DNA of 64,000 bases, from positions 372,001 through 436,000 of the forward strand of contig NZ_JNYY01000006.1 of assembly GCF_000716785.1 (NCBI RefSeq), written 5' to 3'. The notes beneath the pieces were generated by a model, which ran no database searches, was not told the origin of the DNA, and saw nothing but the letters and a program-made list of their open reading frames with translations. Made by a program: the position numbers and the translations under genes. Source of the DNA: Amycolatopsis vancoresmycina. Its GTDB lineage: Bacteria > Actinomycetota > Actinomycetes > Mycobacteriales > Pseudonocardiaceae. Below, in pieces: positions 61,871-64,000 of this stretch (position 1 is the first letter of the stretch; every line of letters starts with the position of its first letter).

Positions 61871-62296
61871 TCAATCCACGACCACGACCCCCATCGAGCG
61901 GGCCGTGCCGGCGATCGTGCGCATCGCCGCCTCGACGTCGGACGTGTTGAGGTCCGGCAGCTTCCGTTCGGCGATCTCGCGGAGCTGCTGCGTCGTCAGC
62001 TTGCCCGCGACCTCGTGCCCGGGACGCGCGGAACCCTTGTCCCCCAGTGCTTTCTTGATGAGGAACGACGTCGGGGGCGTCTTGAGCCGGAGTGCGAACG
62101 AGCGGTCCTCGAACACCGAGACGACCACCGGCACGATGTCGCCGCGCTGGGCCGCCGTGGCGGCGTCGTAGGTCTTCTTGATCTCGACGAGGTTGACCCC
62201 GGTCTGCCCCAGCATCTTGCCGAGGTCGACGACCGGGGCGTTGCCCGCGGCGAGTTCCAGGGTGACTTGGTGGGTGAGTTTCTTCTTCGGAGCCAT
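61871..62296 (-). CDS. Divergent second ribosomal protein L11 (RplK paralogue)
   Basis: This 141-aa protein aligns with L11 along its length: DRSFALRLKTPPTSFLIKKA, AGKLTTQQLREIAERKLPDLN and the terminal IAGTARSMG. It stands alone, outside the usual nusG-rplK-rplA cluster. In the N-terminal domain the normal PPVGPALGQ reads VVDLGKMLGQ, one residue shorter, so both prolines contacted by thiostrepton in normal L11 are absent. The start ATG at 62296 lies where a MerR-type promoter would place the transcript start, so a leaderless mRNA is likely. It may replace L11 under particular conditions. Confidence 0.9.
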   Translation of the reverse strand: MAPKKKLTHQVTLELAAGNAPVVDLGKMLGQTGVNLVEIKKTYDAATAAQRGDIVPVVVSVFEDRSFALRLKTPPTSFLIKKALGDKGSARPGHEVAGKLTTQQLREIAERKLPDLNTSDVEAAMRTIAGTARSMGVVVVD

Positions 62297-62302
62297 GCCC
62301 CG

Positions 62303-62333
62303 AAGCTAGAGTCTCCAGTTACTGGAGAGTCAA
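62303..62333 (-). promoter_or_regulatory. MerR-type operator/promoter in front of the L11 paralogue
   Basis: The dyad GACTCTCCAGT-A-ACTGGAGACTC (62309-62331) has one mismatch. It lies in a 19-bp spacer between TTGACT (62328-62333) and TAGCTT (62303-62308). The predicted transcript start coincides with the ATG at 62296. TTGACTCTCC-N4-ACTGGAGA is identical, with identical spacing, to the operator of the MerR gene at 41.7 kb. It overlaps the end of the upstream gamma-carbonic anhydrase gene by 2 bp. Confidence 0.8.
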
Positions 62334-62848
62334 ACCGGTTTCGTGCCCGCGCGGTGCCGCCGTGCCAGCTCCTGGTAGATCGCCGCGTTGTGCTCGACCC
62401 ACATCCGCGCCGAGTCGGTCAGCGGGACGAACTTCTTCGCCGGGCTGCCCATCGCGATGACCTCCTCGGGCACCTCCGTCGCGGGCGTCACCGTGGCCCC
62501 GGCCGCGACCAAGGCCCGCGCGCCGATCTTCGCCTTGTCGAGCACGGTCGAGCCGTTGCCGATCAGCGCCTGCTCCCCGATCGTGCAGTCGTGCACCAGG
62601 CACTGGTGGCCCACGGTGACGTTCTTGCCGACTTCGCAGACGCCGTCGTTGACGTGGATCACCGAGTTGTCCTGGATGTTGGCGCCCTCCCGGATGACGA
62701 TCCGGCCGAAGTCGGCCCGGATCACCGCGCCGAACCAGACCGAGGCGTCCTTCTCGACGACGACGTCGCCGATGAGGGTGGCGGTGGGGGCGATCCAGGC
62801 GTCCGGGTGGACCTGCGGGCTGAGCCCTTCGAACGAGAACAGAGGCAT
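62330..62848 (-). CDS. Gamma-carbonic anhydrase-family protein (left-handed beta-helix)
   Basis: This 172-aa hexapeptide-repeat protein resembles the YrdA/CaiE type of gamma-carbonic anhydrase. Metal-ligand histidines are visible in NSVIHVND, TVGHQCLVHD. The imperfect hexapeptide repeats run from residue about 15 to 145. Whether it hydrates CO2 or has an acyltransferase-like role is not clear. The ATG at 62848 gives the typical MPLFSFEG start. Confidence 0.9.
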   Translation of the reverse strand: MPLFSFEGLSPQVHPDAWIAPTATLIGDVVVEKDASVWFGAVIRADFGRIVIREGANIQDNSVIHVNDGVCEVGKNVTVGHQCLVHDCTIGEQALIGNGSTVLDKAKIGARALVAAGATVTPATEVPEEVIAMGSPAKKFVPLTDSARMWVEHNAAIYQELARRHRAGTKPV

Positions 62849-62933
62849 GCCCCGCACCCTAAACCGCGCAGGCCCCCTTCCCCGGCCGAGCGGGAAAGGG
62901 GGCCGTTCGCGAGCCGCGGCCGGTTGCTGGGGG

Positions 62934-64000
62934 TCAACCGGTGATCGCGGCGTTGATCAGGATGTCGACGGCCTGGTCGTTGCGGGTCGTCTGCGGCACG
63001 ATCTGGGTGTCGCGCGGGTAGAAGCCGGGGCTGCTGCCCTTCGGGTACATCTCGAAGGTGAAGCTCCAGATCTTGTGCGTCGCCCACATCCAGTCGTTGA
63101 CGCTGCCGTCGGTGATGTAGAGGTCGCTGGACTGCTCCGGCGTGTAGCCGTTGGTCGCGGCCATCTGCTTGCCGAGCGTCTGGAACTTCTGCGCCTCGGC
63201 CGCGGTCATGCCCGGCGCGGTGTCGGCGTAGGTGTAGCCGAACGGCCAGAGCACCAGCTCGGAGTAGGTGTGGAAGTCGATGTGCGTCTTGATCTGCTGG
63301 ACGCCGCCGACCACCCGCGAGTTCACCCAGTTCGACACGGCCCGGGTCTCGGGTGCGGAGAACGCCGCCGTGCCGCGGTAGGTCTCGCTGGACGTCGAGC
63401 CCGACGAGCCGCCGCAGCAGCCCCACTTGTAGCCCCAGTTGCGGTTCGTGTCGGTGCCGGGGCCCTGGCGGTTCTTGCGCCAGCTGTGGAACGTGCCGCC
63501 GGAGATGTCGTACTCGGAGCCGTCCGGGTTGACGCTGGGGATCACCCAGATCTCGGTGCTGTCGACAAGTCGCTTGATCGCCGGATCGGTGGCGTACCCG
63601 CTGGTCAGGCGCTGCACGATGTGCAGGCACATCTCGGTGGTGAGGTGCTCGCGCGCGTGCTGGTTGCAGGTGAAGAGGACCTCGGGCTCGTTCTCGTCGG
63701 TGGCGACGTTGTCGCTGATCTTGATCAGCGACAACGCGCGGCCCTCGTACGAGGTGCCGGCGCTGCCGAGCTTCGCGAGCGCCGGGTAGTTCGCGACGGT
63801 CTTCTGCAGCTCGGTCTGCGTCTCGGCGTAGGTGTGGTAGCCGGTGTAGCCGGCCGGGAAGTCCTCGACGGTCGCCGTGCCCTGCGGCCGGTTCACCTTG
63901 CCGAGCGACTTGACGCCGTAGCCCAGCGCGCGCAGCTGGGCGGCTTCGCCGGGGTTGGCGATGACCGTGGTCGTCGCGCCTTCGGCGTCGAGGATGTCCG
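62934..64000 (-). CDS. M14-family zinc carboxypeptidase, partial
   Basis: The reading frame continues past the right edge, so the signal peptide and propeptide are missing. The M14 zinc ligands are in NQHAREHLTTEM (H and E) and IDFHTYSELVLWP (H). The substrate-binding arginine is in TDTNRNWGYKW, and the catalytic glutamate is in FTFEMYPKG. A CCGGSSG loop is characteristic of actinobacterial secreted enzymes. It probably degrades extracellular peptides. It ends at ITG* at 62934. Confidence 0.93.
   Translation of the reverse strand, partial: DILDAEGATTTVIANPGEAAQLRALGYGVKSLGKVNRPQGTATVEDFPAGYTGYHTYAETQTELQKTVANYPALAKLGSAGTSYEGRALSLIKISDNVATDENEPEVLFTCNQHAREHLTTEMCLHIVQRLTSGYATDPAIKRLVDSTEIWVIPSVNPDGSEYDISGGTFHSWRKNRQGPGTDTNRNWGYKWGCCGGSSGSTSSETYRGTAAFSAPETRAVSNWVNSRVVGGVQQIKTHIDFHTYSELVLWPFGYTYADTAPGMTAAEAQKFQTLGKQMAATNGYTPEQSSDLYITDGSVNDWMWATHKIWSFTFEMYPKGSSPGFYPRDTQIVPQTTRNDQAVDILINAAITG

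Noticed and set aside
1..64000. tRNA, rRNA, insertion sequences and phage genes
   Set aside because: I looked for cloverleaf-like segments, transposase and integrase motifs and att-like duplications and saw none that I could support by eye. tRNAscan and ISfinder would settle it.
1..64000. A natural-product biosynthetic cluster suggested by the SARP regulator, the DrrAB exporter and the glycosyltransferase
   Set aside because: No PKS, NRPS, terpene or RiPP core enzymes are present and the three genes are not clustered, so the parts do not make a pathway.

Overview
This 64 kb window is high-GC actinobacterial chromosome, most likely from Amycolatopsis or a close Pseudonocardiaceae relative. 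The evidence is the very high GC, the frequent GTG and TTG starts, Lsr2, MhuD, ClpC, EspG-like and PPE-like genes, and a gene order matching the clpC1-lsr2-lysS-coaX-panD-panC-fol-ftsH-hpt-tilS-ppa block of mycobacteria. Both ends cut through genes: a metal-transporter permease on the left and an M14 carboxypeptidase on the right.

Region 1 (1-20.6 kb) is accessory or metabolic. It holds a zinc-type ABC uptake operon with a Zur-like box, a LacI regulator, a beta-carbonic anhydrase, a glycosyltransferase, MutY and a Tat-exported amidase. These are followed by a hydrolase, two M1 metallopeptidase paralogues, an AAA ATPase, a MhuD-type haem oxygenase overlapping a sirtuin, a DrrAB-type exporter, a large SARP/AfsR regulator and pyroglutamyl peptidase. 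Repeat elements sit between three convergent gene pairs here.

Region 2 (20.7-25.7 kb) carries small type VII secretion-like genes (an EspC/ESX-like protein, a WXG protein and a YbaB-like protein). They face a membrane-anchored Hsp70-like ATPase and an orphan XRE antitoxin with a decayed toxin.

Region 3 (25.7-56.9 kb) is the conserved backbone, mostly on the minus strand: clpC, lsr2, lysS, the CoA block (coaX, panD, panC, a PanG-like reductase), a repeat-rich DUF6779-type protein and DUF3180. The folate block (folK, folB, folP, folE) is coupled to ftsH. Then come two EspG-like proteins with PPE-like and PE-like proteins, and hpt, tilS, a DUF2342 protease, a PBP4-type carboxypeptidase and ppa. 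Plus-strand and lineage-specific insertions interrupt it: FhuF-like with AraC, a methyltransferase, PrsW and a MerR regulator.

Region 4 (57-64 kb) has an MFS exporter downstream of an Lrp-family regulator, an inositol-phosphatase-like protein, and glyA under a ZTP (pfl) riboswitch. It also has a divergent second ribosomal protein L11, a gamma-carbonic anhydrase and the cut-off M14 peptidase.

The most interesting signal links regions 3 and 4. The promoters of the MerR gene and of the L11 paralogue share an 18-of-22 identical MerR-type operator with the same -35 spacing. The L11 paralogue lacks the prolines that thiopeptide antibiotics contact in normal L11. This suggests an inducible alternative-L11 system for ribosome protection, which is a hypothesis. 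A second novel signal is a pair of 46-bp palindromes with fixed ends and core but covarying middle segments.
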